A stretch of DNA of 64,000 nt from Wurfbainia villosa (GCA_025175895.1 CM045992.1:119314377-119378376), one strand, 5' to 3'; counted from the stretch's first letter, positions 11,060-24,273 are shown. The notes: generated by a model not told the origin, from the letters alone. Numbers and translations are program-made.

Positions 11060-14000
11060 TCAATCGAGCCATCTAGTAACACCATCTTCGTTTAGGGTTG
11101 CAAGGATCTCAATGCTTACGTCCAAGATAGCCTGCACAATCCAACATCAGTAAGACTCTCCTACCACAAAATATGTACACTTAGACAAGCCAAAAATGCG
11201 AAAAAGGGACATTCAATTCCCAATCAATCAATCAGGGGAAAAAAAGGATTATTTCATCTTTGATAAATCAAAGTTATGTTTAGTGGGCTGGTAAGAGAAT
11301 GGAATAAATAAGTGAAAATGATCCAATTTATTTCATTATTTTATTATAATAGAATGACATCATAATGGGAATGATTTGTCTATATTTAACTCATCCAACT
11401 CATTTAATTTTTTATGCAGATATACTTAGTATGCCTGGTTCGTCCAATTCGCTCGATCCTGTCTACTCAGTCCACTGAGTTGGCTTAACTCGCTTGAGTA
11501 GTCAATTTGTTGGGCTCACCGATCAATTCGGTCCATTCAGCCCATTTTGCAGTTCAACTGACTCAAAACACTTTGCTCATCTAGTTCGTATGACTCCCTT
11601 GATCCACTCATCAAATTGACTAGCACAGATTGCTATGCCCACTAGCCCAACTGTCTTGCTTGATTTTCGGCCTACCTAATTTGTCTCACTTGGCCTTTCT
11701 AGTTTTCTTGCTCAACTTGTTCGATCCACCCACTCACCCTATTTGTCCAACCAATAAATTCATTGAGCAGAAGATGAGAGTTGCATAAATGACGATGTCA
11801 AGGTGAATGTGTGGACGTACGAGGATGGACAAAATAAGAAATGAGAGCATTGAAGAGAAAGTCGGAGTTGCATCTATTAAGAAAAAACTCCGAAAGACGC
11901 GTTTAAAGTGATACAGACATGAACTTAGACGACCAATAAATGTTTCAATTATGCGATGTGAAACTATGACAAATATGCACATCAAACGAGCGAGAAGAGG
12001 ACCAAAAAAGACTTAGTTAGCAATAATAAAATAAAATAAAATTTATTTAAATATAAATGATAATATAATAGGGGATAGAGCTCAATAACATAGAAGGATC
12101 CATATAGTCAACTCCATCTAGTGGGATAAGACTTGATTATTATTGTTGTTGTTGCTGCTGCAGGCCTTCTTGATCTGCCTATCAGTCCAACTGCCTCGCT
12201 TCATTTGTTCAGCCAACTTAATCTGTCTCATTTGGCCTACCTAGTTTCCTTGCCCAATTTGCTCGATTCACCCACTCCCCCTATTTGTCCAACCCACTCA
12301 ATTCGCTCTATTTGTGAGGATTACTGGTCTTTCCAGTTTATGTGGATCATGAGTCCTCATTGATCAGCTTTGTTGGATCATCCCATCTCACAGTTTTCCA
12401 ATCTGTGCAATTTGCCTAGTCTGCTTAAGTTGTCCAGCCCATCCAACCCACTCATTCAGTTTGAGCCGATTCAATCACTCTATCTGCTTGATCCAACAAG
12501 TTCATCAGCCCGTCCACTCTGTTTGCCCTGATAAATCTGCCACTCCATCCAACCCGCACAACCCACCTAGTCCATCCAACTTGACCGGTCTAGCTTGCTC
12601 ACTTTTTTCAATCTATATCTTATCTATTTTTATTTTAAATCTAAAAATAACAAATAATATTATATTTAGGAGAGGAACAAAACGTCCCACATCTTATGGT
12701 GCAAAAGATTGGAATCTGCCAACCTAACGGCCCCTACCAGTCCGCCTCCGGACCATCGTAAGGAAGGTAAATCACGGTAGGCCTTTGGCCCTTGAGACTA
12801 GTAACTAGCGTATGGAGAGACAGCACCCTCGCATTTGCGAGGGATTGACCCGTTGTCCTATGGTGCAACGTCTGCATGCGCTAGCCATTAGATTCTTCCC
12901 GCGAGGGTAAAAACGTCCCACATCTTGAACTATATATTAGGTGGAATTGAATGATCATATCATCAAAAATTGTCCATCTGAACATTGGAGTCGATTCCCA
13001 TTCCATTCCGTTTGCTCTATAATTTCATTCCACCCTAGCAAATGACATAAGGTATTTTCCTTTCAGAGATCAAGGGGAAAGGAAAAAAGGATGAAATAAA
13101 ATGGACTTAATTATTAGCAGTAAATTGATATGTTTAAATCTGGAAAGAGGTCTAAAATTATTAATAAACTTTGGGAAAAGTGACGTGAAATATCCATTGT
13201 TATGCACATGTTACACGTAACTATAAAAGCAATAGCTATAGAGATATCAGTCACAAGAATATTTAACTCTCATTCACAAGATAAAGAGAAAATCACATAC
13301 CAATGGATTTCTATTATTGACAAGTTTGCACTGACCAAGAACTGAACCTTCCAGCGTCCAACTCTCCCTCTCTTCAAAACTATGGTTCGCAAACATAAAT
13401 TCCATTTTTCTGTTGATCTGACAGCAGAAACAAGATAAATAGAAATTAAAGCTAGTGGAAATATTATGTAGCAGTAATAATAAGGATTACCATTGTTACA
13501 TATTCACTGACAAGCTAACTTGAGCATAGTGCACTGGGCATGGTGCCCGTAAAGAGGTAATTTTTCCTTTTTAGAAAAAACATTGTTCACAGAGTTAGTA
13601 ATAATTAGTTCTAATAAATTTAGAACTACTGTAATTAGATTTAGGTTTAATCACTATACATAGGATGAGGTTCCAATTTAGTTTTTTGTTCCAAGTTAAC
13701 AATTTGTTGCTACAATGGCAAAGCATACCATCCCAGATCTAAACTTCAATATGAATGCACTGGGACACCAACAAAAGCCACATTTTCATGCTTCTCTTAC
13801 TTTGGTTGGCTTTTACGGATCCATGCAAAAACCACTTATTACAACGTGAAGAACAACTGAATGTGAGCAATAGCCCTCATTCTGATAACTAAAATCAATC
13901 ATTAGATTTAATTTACTAAAGAAATCTATTCAGATTCTGACATTAGTGACAACGGCGGCATGATCACACCATGAATCCCAAGGTTGGTAATACGGATCTT

Positions 14001-17000
14001 ATTCAGCCACTGAAATTTATATTAAGATTATATCAACAGAAGTACTAAGATTATTTTTAATTAAATAGAAATTCTCTCAATTATAGACATCAATTGTTCA
14101 TTCCGTTTTCCCTTGCAAGCCTGAGCATCCATCTAAAAAATAACATACAAAGCTGAGGCTGCTAATATTGATATAAACTAGGGAAAAATAATAGGAATCA
14201 AGAAAATTTGTAATATCATATAATCAAAATCAGCCTAAAAAAAAAAACGTTTAAGAAAGTACAGAAAGAACATTGCAGACAACTGAAGCATGGTGGCCAC
14301 TAAAGCAATTACTTGTAGGCGAAGCTCGATTGGTTCTGACATATAGAGACATTGTAAGTCCTGAATTAGAATTGAATAGACCTTGGTGGACCAAAGGTAG
14401 AATATTCCCTGACTAGAATATCTTAGCTAAAATGCAAGGACTCCTGAATTAACAGATCAAGAACAATGTAAAATTACAATAAAAAATAGCCTACACGGAT
14501 TAACAGAGGTGCGACAGGTATTGCAATGTCTATCAATATCACAGTGTGTAACGATAACACTAGTTCAGTAGTTTGATACAATATTCCTAAAAGTTAGGCA
14601 CAATCACCTGCAACAGTTTACCACCAGCAGCAAATGATCGCAATCCAAGTACTTCCTGGATAAATAACAGCTGGTAAGCTGGATATGTTTTTTTTTAACA
14701 AGGGAGAGAGGTTACACATAAATACATTTAAAAAAAAAATTTACATTCTGATAAATACCTTGCCTTTAAACGTAACAATAAATTGTGCTGCAGGGTCCCT
14801 TTTTGTGACACTAGTAGTTGTATCGAGGAACCAACCACCACCAGGAATTCTTTGTCTAGCCACAAAAAATTCTGAATTACCTCTTGCATGCAAGGCCACA
14901 ATAAACCCCTCTTTCAGCTGATTAGCTGATTTATCACCAAGATCCGTTATTAATGCAACTTTTTTCCCTGGCTTTGCTTCCATTACAGGTTCAAAAAGGC
15001 ACATTTGCTTGATTTTAGGATCCTCAGGAGAAGCAAACCTAGAACTGGAACTTAATACTTGATCTCTTCCGCTTACAGCTGTGTCATCATCTCGACGTGA
15101 GATGTATTTACTATCACTTTCAGCTGCCGAAAATTCATCTGACTTCTGCTGGGATCTGCGGTGAGCAGGCCTCTTCTTACCTTTCCTGCCAGATTTACTA
15201 CGCTTTCCGTCTGGCCTGGAACCAGAATTATGAGATGTACCTGAACCTTGAGCTTGGTTCAATTTATGGAGACTTCTTGTCCTAGCATACTCTGAACTCA
15301 AATGGCTCTCGTCTGTCTGTGGCTCTTGATTCTGAACCTGCAAAGGACTTTCCTCTGCATGTTTCTTGGACTGCTCTTCTTCATATCCTATTTCACTTAT
15401 TTCGTCTTCATCAGAAACAGCAATTTCTGGTACAACTCTATCAAAGAGAAAAGATTGCAAAATGGTGATTGCTTTCTCTCTTATCTCCATCCAAACTTCT
15501 TCACTATAATCTGCGCTGCGAGGAAGAATCAATACATTTGGCATTTCTCTTACCTGAAATTGCATTTTAGTTTAAATCATTAGTCGCTGTCATACCTAAT
15601 GAGGAGTTACTGCCAAAACTAAAAAATGTTTTATAAGATAGATGCTCTTATTTCAGCATAAATTCGATTACACTAATAAAGGTCAAAGCTAGAATAATTC
15701 GACCTAGGTTATTTCCATTCTCCGACCAATTCCCACAATTTGGAGAGGATTTCTTAAATGATAGAAAGATGGAATTCTTTCCTAATAGACAAAACCTTCC
15801 AGATCCCTTCAATTTTATATCCATCCTTTAACTGCGCCACCCCCCACCCCCCTCTCTTTTTTTTCCTATTATCTATCCTCTAGTGCAAACAAGGTCAACT
15901 ATATTTGTTGAGTTGAATCTACAACAATAACAATAACCAAGCTTTTATCCTACTAAGTAAGATCGACTATATGAATCTTCTTACACCATTGGATTCGATC
16001 TTCTACTGCATCCATCATCTATATTTAAATAATTTTTATCTTTGGTTTCTCATCTTTGATTAATATGCATATTTATTACGATCTCACATCGCCTAATTGG
16101 AATATTTATTGATCGTCTAAATGCATATTCATGCCATCTTAAATGCGTATCTCAGAATTTTTCCTCAATAGATGCAACTCCAACTTTTTCTCTAATGTTT
16201 TCATTTTTTATCTTGTCTTTCCTTATATGTCTACACATCCACCTTAATCACCTTAATATCCTCATCTCTGCACTCTCATCTTTTATAACATAGTAACTTC
16301 TCTTTAAACTTTAGAAGTATCTTATGATCACCGTTGAACTTTTCTCACTGAAAAGATAATTTTTCTTTTTGTGTTAATAGACATGACTATGTTCCAACAG
16401 AGCTAAAAGGATAATATAAAATTAGGAAAGTAGCTTCCCAATTCATAGGGAAGTTATTGGCCAATTCAATGACACAAGTATCTAGCCCGATTATGATATC
16501 ATATGAAATAAATATTTTATACTTGGAATAAAACACTCAAATATAAAACTATAACGAAAACAAAGATTTAGAAGTATAGATATAATAATAAAATAGGAGA
16601 TATCCCATGCTGACCCATAGGCCATTCAAAAAACAAAATTAGCAATTTATAATGAGAAATCGTTGGCAAATTTGATCACACAGGGTATGTAGCCCGATAA
16701 CATCATATGAAGTCATAAATATGTTGTACCTAGAATAAATAGTATAAATCGATATTGAATATGAATAATAAAAAGTTAATATCTAATGCTGCCCCAAAAA
16801 CCATGCATATCCTAGAACTAACACAGAGTATGTAAATTTAAAATAAAGTAATATATAAATTTTGTAGCAAATATATTAGATAAATCAGCATCAACATTCA
16901 TAAGGCCAAGTGTGTCCAGAATATCTAGATTAGTTACATGAATCATATGCCTCCATTGAGTTTCATACAAGTCCATATTGATGCAATCAGAAATCAATTT

Positions 17001-19891
17001 AAATTTTGAATTTATAATTGATTTTGATTTTTGTCTTATTTTATGCGCAAAAAATAGTTAATTTTTAATTTGATAGTAGTTTAATTGGAGTTATTCTCTT
17101 TCCCAATTAGTGGCATTTCTTTTCTAGTTTGGTTAAAGTTAAGCCTCTAAAACAGTTATATTGTCAGTGATTTTTTAACTTTTGATTAATAAAATATTCC
17201 AGTTTCAATCCGTGTGAGATAGATATTCCCTTCATCAATTTTGTCCCAACTTTCTAGGTGATTGGAGGGTTCAATTTTGGTGTTGCATTAATATCAGTGA
17301 TAAAATATATTAGATACATATAAACCAAAGTTCCTAGCATGAGATGTGTATACGACTTAGCAGAACCTATTTAGTCATCCATTATAGCATATTAGCATTT
17401 ATATCAACAAGCAGTCACCAGCAAGCAGGTTTCAACTCAAAGACAATTTATACAGCCTACCTTCCTTCAAAATGTTTTCCTCTCTTTGAAAAGTATTTTG
17501 CATGAAAAATATGGAACTAAATCATATATTGTAATAAGAAAGCATCCTATGAACAATTTTTTTCTCGGTGCATTTGTTTGTGAACTTATGAAATTTCAGT
17601 TATATTACAATATATAAGAGAGGTGTAGTATGGCACCTCTATGGTATTTATTTCTTAGTTTAGGCTCTTTCAGGTCCTATCTTTATGTCCTAAACAGTGA
17701 ACAGTTAGGAGTCAAAAATAATATCATAAAGTACTTAATTAAAAGAAACACAATATAAAAAGTGTGGTAATGGCATCAGAAAAATGTTGTCATAGTTCTA
17801 AAGACAATGCCAAGTATAGAAGAAGCTTCTAGTGGCAGGATTTGACATCAGTGTTAATGACAACATGGACTCTAGGTGATTGTAAGTAGAAGTGAGGACG
17901 ATGAGAATTCTAGCAACAATTATGCAGTGACAGCAGTTAAAGAATACCAATAGCCGGTCCACAGATTGCATCATAAGCCAAAATACCAATAATCTCAGTA
18001 ACAATTCTTGCCAAAAGTATCGTCAAGAAATAATTATTTACCAGGCATGGATCCATGCACAACCTAGTGAGTAAACTACCCCAGTGAGTTCCTTATTAAG
18101 GAGACTATCAGTTAATGCTAGAAATGAATTCTTTTTTTTTTACTTTCTTTTTGGTGTGGACCAGATAATGAACGTCCTATGCTCCTCTTCCAACCAATTG
18201 GACTCCTAGTGTACTAAAGAGAAGACACATACATTACTCATATTACATGATTTTAGTATTTTGCTCACACTGAACCAAGGTCCTAGAACCAGCAGCAGGA
18301 CACATTAAGTGAATGTAACTGCTGATAAATCTCAACAATAGGTGTTGTTGTTGTTGATAAATCTCATTCATAAAAATAAAAATTTAAAAAAAAAAAATAC
18401 TTGCCTGATTGGTGTTCGATTCACATGCTTGTCACTCGGGAAAAAAAAAATCCATTGGACTTTATCACATGAAATGAGAACAAAAAAACATACCCTAAGT
18501 CTAATGTTCATACCCATGCTTCCATCCATTGTGGCCCCTCAGCTCCATCCAATGCACAGCCAGCTATGGTACCATCAAGCAAGAGCTGCTTTAGTGCACA
18601 ATCATCTATTAGTTGACTGCTACTGGTGTTCACTATGAATGCTCCTGAGGAAAAAAAAAAATTCCATTTCTATTCTTTCACAAATTATGAAGCATGGAAC
18701 AAATACAAGAACAAGTCAAATGATAGAAAAGACAGGAACGCTAAAGAATATGACCAGTCATATTTACCTGGCTTTATATTCTGCAAGCATTCAGCATTTA
18801 ACATATGAATTGTATCATCTGACAGCGAGCAATGAAGTGAAACAAGGTCACTGGCTGCCAACAAATCATTGAGTGTGTCCATTCTTCGAGCAGCAGAAGG
18901 AAATGCAATCACAGATTTTCCTTTCATCTGCGTGTTTATAAGATTATAATGAGATTGAGACGAAGACTTCTGTTAATTAATTAAAAAGCAATGACGTTGA
19001 ATTACAATTAGTTGGATTCGAATGTATACGCATCCACAAAATTGCCTATCAGCACAATATTTTTCTGCTTTCGTTCAAACACAGGAAGTGCTTCCTCTAA
19101 CTACAAAGGGCGAAATTGCTCCTAGATATTGGTAATAGATAAAATGTACAGGTTCCAGCACACCGATTTAGCAAGAAACAGCGTTCATCGAAGCACGAAA
19201 CTCCGAGTTTGGTGTGGGAGAGATGACAAAGTGATATCTTCTCTGACAAGAATGCAAGATAAGCGGAGATAGTCAATACCTCATGCTGGAGATCGAAGTA
19301 GAGGACGCTCATCTTGAACGCGAGGCTCCGAGTGGCCAAACACCTGGCAGAGGCAGACCGTCCGACGATCCCTAGAACGAGTCCGCGGCAGCGGCGCATC
19401 CCCCGGCACAGCGGCTGGATGGATCCGAGCCACCCGGAAACGGACAAAGACGAGGAGTGGCGGGAGAGTAGGTGAGTCCGGCGTAGAAGGCCAAGGAAGA
19501 GTGCCATAACAGTGTCGGCGATCTCCTCCGCACGGTTGGCATCGACGTGGACGAGGCGGAGGCCGAGGTCGGCGGCGAGGGCGGAGTCAACGGCGCGGTC
19601 TTGGGAGCCGAGACAGAGTATAAGCTGATAGGGGCGGAGGCGGCGCTGGGCGGATCGAGGTAGGAGGGCGAGGGAGTGTATGAGGACGGCTGAGGCGGAC
19701 TCGATCCGGCCGCCGGAAAGGTCAGGGAGCCCGATGTGCTCGACGGCCGCCAAGCCGGCGAGGGCCTCCCGCTCCAAGGATGGGTTCTCGATGCAGTTGA
19801 GGGAGACTATCAGAGGGAGCTCCACCGCCATCCGATTCCCACCGGCCGGCGATCGCCCCATCCCGCTGCTCTGATCCCCTCTCTCTCTCAT
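11060..19891 (-). CDS. AN: ANGUSTIFOLIA-like CtBP/BARS family protein, 7 exons
   Basis: On the minus strand the coding exons are 19280-19891, 18768-18927, 18514-18644, 14759-15553, 14608-14655, 13301-13417 and 11060-11131. All junctions are GT-AG and in phase, giving 644 residues (Arabidopsis AN is about 636). ANGUSTIFOLIA is a plant CtBP relative acting in microtubule organisation, trichome branching, leaf width and Golgi/stress-granule functions (established). Exon 1 has the family blocks LNCIENPSLE, RRLRPYQLILCLGSQDRAVD, DLGLRLVHVDANRAEEIADT and CRGMRRCRGLVLGIVGRSAS. Exon 2 has ARRMDTLNDLLAASD. Exon 3 has LDGTIAGCALDGAEGPQWM. Exon 4 has the plant-specific tail with a basic GKRSKSGRKGKKRP stretch and DPAAQF. 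Exon 7 ends DGVTRWLD. The start could instead be the ATG at 19861 or 19831. Exon 6 is diverged (FEEREsW where the family has FDVWESW). The last 23 codons are separated by a 2.2 kb repeat-filled intron. Confidence 0.92.
11420..11758. repeat. degenerate pyrimidine-rich repeat, part 1
   Basis: This is a low-complexity run built of variants of GTCCAACTCACTC, CTTGCTCGATCC and similar words. About 115 bases at its right end (11640-11757) are repeated at 12185-12297 on the other side of an RTE-LINE fragment. Confidence 0.65.
11760..12157 (+). mobile_element. RTE-clade LINE 3' fragment within AN intron 6
   Basis: In the plus frame, with two or three stops, the sequence reads EEKVGVASIKKKLRKTRLKW-like residues followed by RRPINVSIMRCETM and RARRGPKKT. 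This is the C-terminal signature of plant RTE reverse-transcriptase proteins. It ends in the characteristic GGATCCATATAGTCAACTCC, then CTAGTGGGATAAGACTTG and a (TTG)n tail, so the 3' end is intact and the 5' end truncated. It is antisense to the host gene. Confidence 0.72.
12158..12606. repeat. degenerate pyrimidine-rich repeat, part 2
   Basis: Continuation of the GTCCAnCCnACTC-type repeat after the LINE fragment. Bases 12233-12297 closely match 11690-11757. An open frame at 12133-12363 is a by-product of the repeat. Confidence 0.65.
12696..12909 (-). mobile_element. tRNA-derived SINE with 17 bp target duplication
   Basis: The direct repeat AAAACGTCCCACATCTT flanks it (12679-12695 and 12910-12926). 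Read on the minus strand, the head has an A-box-like TAATGGCTAGCGCATG and a B-box-like GGGTCAATCCC, as expected of a Pol III tRNA-derived promoter. The 3' half has CGTGATTTACCTTCCTTACG, shared with the SINEs at 39150, 51138 and 58642. It lies in AN intron 6, in the same orientation as the gene. Confidence 0.85.
15915..16330 (-). mobile_element. RTE-clade LINE 3' fragment within AN intron 3
   Basis: It starts with an ACAACAATAACAATAACC tail, then ATCCTACTAAGTAAGATC and GACTATATGAATC, the reverse complement of the RTE 3' end. The minus strand then shows decayed reverse-transcriptase C-terminal codons (GEKVGVASIEEK, RRSINIPIRRCE). It aligns with 6505-6820 and 11760-12157. It lies in the 2.96 kb intron between exons 3 and 4 of the AN-like gene. 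Confidence 0.7.
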
Positions 19892-21331
19892 CCGATCTCG
19901 ATATTTTTCTTCTGGTATTTTCTGGATCTAATGGTAAAAAAATAGAGTAATTATTCAGACTTTACCTTTTATATTATCGATATTTCAAACCTGAAATATA
20001 AATACCGATAAATTCTAGGAGAAGATTCCAGAAACAAACAGTTTGAAGGTCAAGAACACGACGACAAAATTGAAATGGAAACGGAAAGAAACGAATCTCA
20101 ATCTCAATCTGATCGATCTGCAGCATAATCAAACACTCGGAAAGCTAAACAGAAACGTAATTCTAGAAACTTCCCTCGCTTATCCTAAATGATTCAGCGG
20201 CGTTTCCGTTCGAGTTAAACTTCTTTTAAAAAAAAAAAAAAATCCCATTTCGAGGAAAAAAACAATTTTAATTATAGAAATCCAAGTAGAACTCAACCAC
20301 AAGCTTCGCTTATTCCACATGGAAGCAACTCTGTGCATCGATAAAACTATAAGAGAAGCCGGTGATCTTCAGTTTGGACTCTAAACACCAAACCGATGCC
20401 ATTTCCATCGCCTGCTCACCTACACCGGTTGCTGGCGATTGCCGTATCATTGTTTCAGGATTCTGCTCACCAACGTAGTACCTTCGTAGTGCCCCACTGG
20501 TTGTTACTGATTCGATCATTCGAAGAGACTCTCTCGATCAGTTCCATCCGGAGTCAAAGACTGACGCCGATCTATCTACCTCATCCTGCCGGTGCACGAT
20601 CCCAGATCGAATGAATGAGAAATTGATGTGCGTTTAATTCGTGGATACCGATCCCATCGATGTGGTCGATGTTCCACGGCCATTACGCGAAGAAGATAAA
20701 TTATGATCGATCATTATTTCAGATCTCCTCTAAATCGATTCATATTATTTCGTGTCTTAACTATCGCATCAATCATTCGGTGGAGATTAATTCGTGGATA
20801 TCAATGAACAGCCGTTGGTGGCCAACTAATAATCACAGTGACTAATTAATAACAATGCATCAGAATACTTCTGCTAATATTAGCAATTAAATATATACGA
20901 ATATATCTGAAAAACACAATGTTAATGCATTATCTTTTGTAAAATCGTTTCGAATTAAACACTAAAGATAAATTCTTAATCTTTGGATATGTTGATGCCA
21001 GAATGACACTTCCCTTCTTTTTTTCAATATCCTCTAAATTTGCTCATTTAATCGTAGACTAATGATAATATGAACTAAAAATTATTGCACCGAGCCAAAA
21101 TTTTAACTACTACATGTGTAATTATTTGCAACTTATTCCAGAAATATAATACAATTATTCATCAAACATCTAGATCATCTAATTTTAATTAAAAGTGAAC
21201 TATTTTTATGTGTTTTTAAATTAAAATTATTATATATTTTAGTTTAATTAATAAACATATTGTACTGTAATAATAGTTTTAATCTAACTTAGTTTATGAT
21301 AAGTAAATTTTAATCAAATTAGTAACTTATG
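19892..21331. other. shared upstream/spacer region left of the BDG-type gene
   Basis: This holds the presumed AN promoter and 5' UTR (from 19892 upward). Between 20300 and 20620 there is a moderately GC-rich patch with short open frames on both strands but no recognisable domain. The rest is AT-rich and I see nothing assignable in it. Confidence 0.35.
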
Positions 21332-21677
21332 TCTTCGTGGGCACGGTGCAATAGTAAAAACATAGAGATATTCCACATAAGAATGTAATGTCTTTGCTGT
21401 GATATTGTTCGACAATAAATTTAAAAAAAATTCATTCGATTGATCCTCGAGGCTCAAAAGTTTGCTCCTGTGGTTCAAGAAAGAATACACGATTACGGAG
21501 TCTGAGTTGAATCGTAAAAAAACTACGAGCAATTTCTTGTGCCCAATGGAGACTATTTGATTTTCGATCTTATCCAACTTAATCGTCGACGAGACGTTTC
21601 GAAAGTCCATAGGACATGATCGATCATTTATAGAGATTTAGTGGGATGGAATGTTTGAATATCCCGTTGTCAAAAAT
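21332..21677 (+). repeat. long SINE-like repeat, copy 1 of 3
   Basis: This is a roughly 350-base repeat shared with 37277-37640 and 52405-52791. Common blocks are an A-box-like AATAGTAAAAAC near the start, TTGTTCGACAATAAATTT (B-box-like), a GATCTTATCCAACTTAATCG block and GACGAGACGTTTCGAAAG near the end. A weak 8/11 direct repeat flanks it. It reads as an old tRNA-derived SINE of unusual length. Confidence 0.6.
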
Positions 21678-22262
21678 AAGTAATTGATGATGGAAATATT
21701 ATAATTTAAATTTATTTCGATGATTAATAAAAAAAATTATAAGAGATCGATCCTCTTAAATATTTAATATTAATAAAAAAATACGGTGAATTCCAATCGA
21801 GATGTATTTGCAACGGGATAAAGTTTCCGTGGAATGATACGTTAATAAATATAAATACGGTGTAAAATGTTTACACAATGAGCAATGTCGAATGAAATAA
21901 ACCGTTTCAATCTTTTACCCAATTTATAACGGGGTAAAAAGCTACTGGCATGCTACCAATAGTACTTCCGAATACGTACTTCCGAATTTATTGGATCAAT
22001 GAATACGGAGCCGACACGGTCTCCGCGCGCAGCAGACGAAGCAATTAAATCTGCCAAGCACATGGCGCCTTTCGAATTCGTGATGATGATTCATTGAGCT
22101 ATTGATGATTCTGACGCGAAATGCTTCGCATTGAATCACTTGCGCCAAACATATATAAACAGCGAACGAACAAATTAATGATCGAAGAGAAATATATCAT
22201 TAATCCATTGGATCGATTAATTAATTTAATTAATCGCGTTTTTCACTTTTAATTTCTTTACA
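21678..22262. other. AT-rich spacer, downstream of the BDG-type gene
   Basis: No gene is seen. Being on the 3' side of the minus-strand hydrolase gene, it should contain that gene's 3' UTR and polyadenylation region. Confidence 0.35.
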
Positions 22263-24273
22263 TCATTTATTGGCCTTTTCCCAGATGTCCTCGAGCTCGC
22301 CGGCGAAGGCCTTCTGCCGGCCGACGACGATGGTGAGGTGGTCCTTGCGGTCGACGACGACGACGCGGGTGCGGGGGACCTTGGACTTGACTGCGTAGCT
22401 GCAGTCGATGGGGAGCAGCTCGTCGTCGCTCCCGTGGAAGACCACCACGTCGCAGCTCAGCCGCTCGGCCACCGCATCCAGGTACGCCTCCACCTTGCCG
22501 GCGCCGGCGCCGCAGATGATGTTGTGGAAGGTGTGCCACGAGGCGTTGTGCGTGTGGCAGAAAAACCCATCCATTAAATATGTTCTGATCCTGTAAAATA
22601 ATAATGATAATAATTAAATATTTCTTTAAAAATAATAAAAAAACAAAAACATTTTAGAACAATAAACAAAATCATCCATTGATAAATTATTTTTTAAAAT
22701 TACTTGTTTAACAAGGAAAAAGGCATTTCGATAATGAAATAATATTCCAATATAAAAAATTAGACAGTATTTTGGAAAGGCTGTTAAATATTGTCATTTT
22801 TTAAAATTATCCTTGTGATGGTTTTAATGGGAAACGATGCCAAACGAAGGAGTATATACCGGCGACAAAATAAGCATATTCCGACCTGTTCCGCGTGACT
22901 AACTTGAAGGCGCTTTCCCAGCGGCGGTGGTTCTTGCAGAGCACAAGGCTCACAACCCGGCTGATGTGCTCGTACCAGCACAGCACCGAGGCCCCGAAAG
23001 CCATCAACGGCCACACCCTCCTCGGCGCCACCCGCCGGAGCACGTAATGCGTCCCGTGCTCCCCCTTCGGCACCGGGAAATATGGCTGCCGCCACAGACA
23101 CTGCTCAAATAAGTACAAAAAAAAAAAAAAAAGAGCAGATAATTATGTTTGAACATAATAAATTGGGCACTGTCGGAAATCACCGGAGCAAGGAGAGTGA
23201 GCGACTTGACGGCGCCGGGGTACTTGACGGCGAGCGCCAGCGCGAGGATGGATCCCAGCGAGTGCGCCACTATGTGGAAGCTCTTGACTTGGAACCGCCG
23301 GAGCACCGACCGCTCGATCATCTCCACATGCTCTCGCAGGGTGTAGAGCGACTCCGGCGGCTTGGGGCTCCGGCCGAAGCCCAGCAGATCCACCGCCAGC
23401 AGCCGGTACCTAGACTTTGCTGTCTCCGACACGTTCGGGAACACCGTCTCCGTCCAGAACGCCGACGATGACAAGAACCCGTGGATGAACACAACATCCT
23501 CCTCCGCCACCTTCCCCCCTGCTTCATTGCAAAACATTGCAATAACATTTGGTGTCACAGTGCAGTTTCTTTAATTGGTTACAGATCGCTATACCTTTAG
23601 GACCTTCGACGTGGACGAAGAGGGTGTCACGCTCGCCGGAAGGGGAGCTCCAATGGTTGCAACTCTCGCAGGCGCAGTCTGTCCAACTCCGGGAAGAGGC
23701 CCGAGCCGCCGTCTTACCACGGGCGCGGCCGACCTTCCCCCGGAGCACACGGACGATGGTGGAGTTCGTGGTGAAGGTGGCGGCGGCAGAGGAGGACGCC
23801 GCCGACGAGGAGGACGAGGAAGCAGCAGAGGAGACGAGCTTGAGCTTGCGGAGGTCGTGGAGCGCAGTCTTGGCGAGGTCGGCGAGGAGGCAGGGGCGGA
23901 GGAAGAGTGTGTCGGAGATGTCCTCGAGGTGGAGCTTAGTGTCGTCGGAGGAGGCGGAGGAGGTCAACGCGAGGAGCTTCGAGCCGCCCTTCTCCGCCAC
24001 GAGGATGACGTCATCGTTGTCGTCGGAGGAGGAGTTGGAGGAGGAGGAGGAGGAGCAGTAGCAGGGCTTGCACTCCTCCTCCATCACGTAGTCTGCCATC
24101 TTGTACGCGAAGCACAGCAATGCGTCTAGTAAATCGAGCAGGGTGAAGACCAGAAGGCTCACGGCCTCGTTCGCCATCCGAGCCACGACCACCGCCGCAG
24201 CTGCCATCGCCGGCGACCAGAGTCCAGAGGGAGACGAAGAAGGACAAGAAGAATACTTAGTCTCCTGCGTCAT
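22263..24273 (-). CDS. BDG: alpha/beta hydrolase, BODYGUARD type, 4 exons
   Basis: Minus-strand exons are 23595-24273, 23184-23518, 22886-23085 and 22263-22590, all GT-AG and in phase, giving 513 residues. BODYGUARD proteins are extracellular alpha/beta-hydrolase-fold enzymes of the epidermis needed for cuticle/cutin formation (established; the exact reaction is debated). Exon 1 has a hydrophobic N-terminal segment (VSLLVFTLLDLLDALLCFAY) and the CKPCYC motif, then a Ser-rich stretch. Exon 2 has VVFIHGFLSSSAFW (oxyanion region), DLLGFGRSPKP and the nucleophile elbow AHSLGS. Exon 3 has PYFPVPKGEHGTHYV, WYEHISR and CKNHRRWE. Exon 4 has TYLMDGFFCHTHNASWH, GSDDELLP (catalytic Asp region) and KDHLTIV (catalytic His). 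The ATG at 24207 (MAAAAVVV) is an equally good start and fits the family N terminus better. It is BDG-like rather than provably BDG1. Confidence 0.9.

Larger units (their letters stand above)
11273..13051. repeat. possible inverted-repeat-bounded composite in AN intron 6
   Basis: The left end TTATGTTTAGTGGGCTGGT and the reverse complement of the right end (TTATGTCATTTGCTAGGGTGG) are loosely similar. Both are followed by GGAAT/GAATG words, as in some plant MITEs. If real, this is one element whose interior later collected the minisatellite, LINE fragment and SINE listed next. I find no clear target duplication. Confidence 0.25.

Noticed and set aside
10765..11085. 106-codon minus frame
   Set aside because: It overlaps the last AN exon in a different frame and continues into its 3' UTR.
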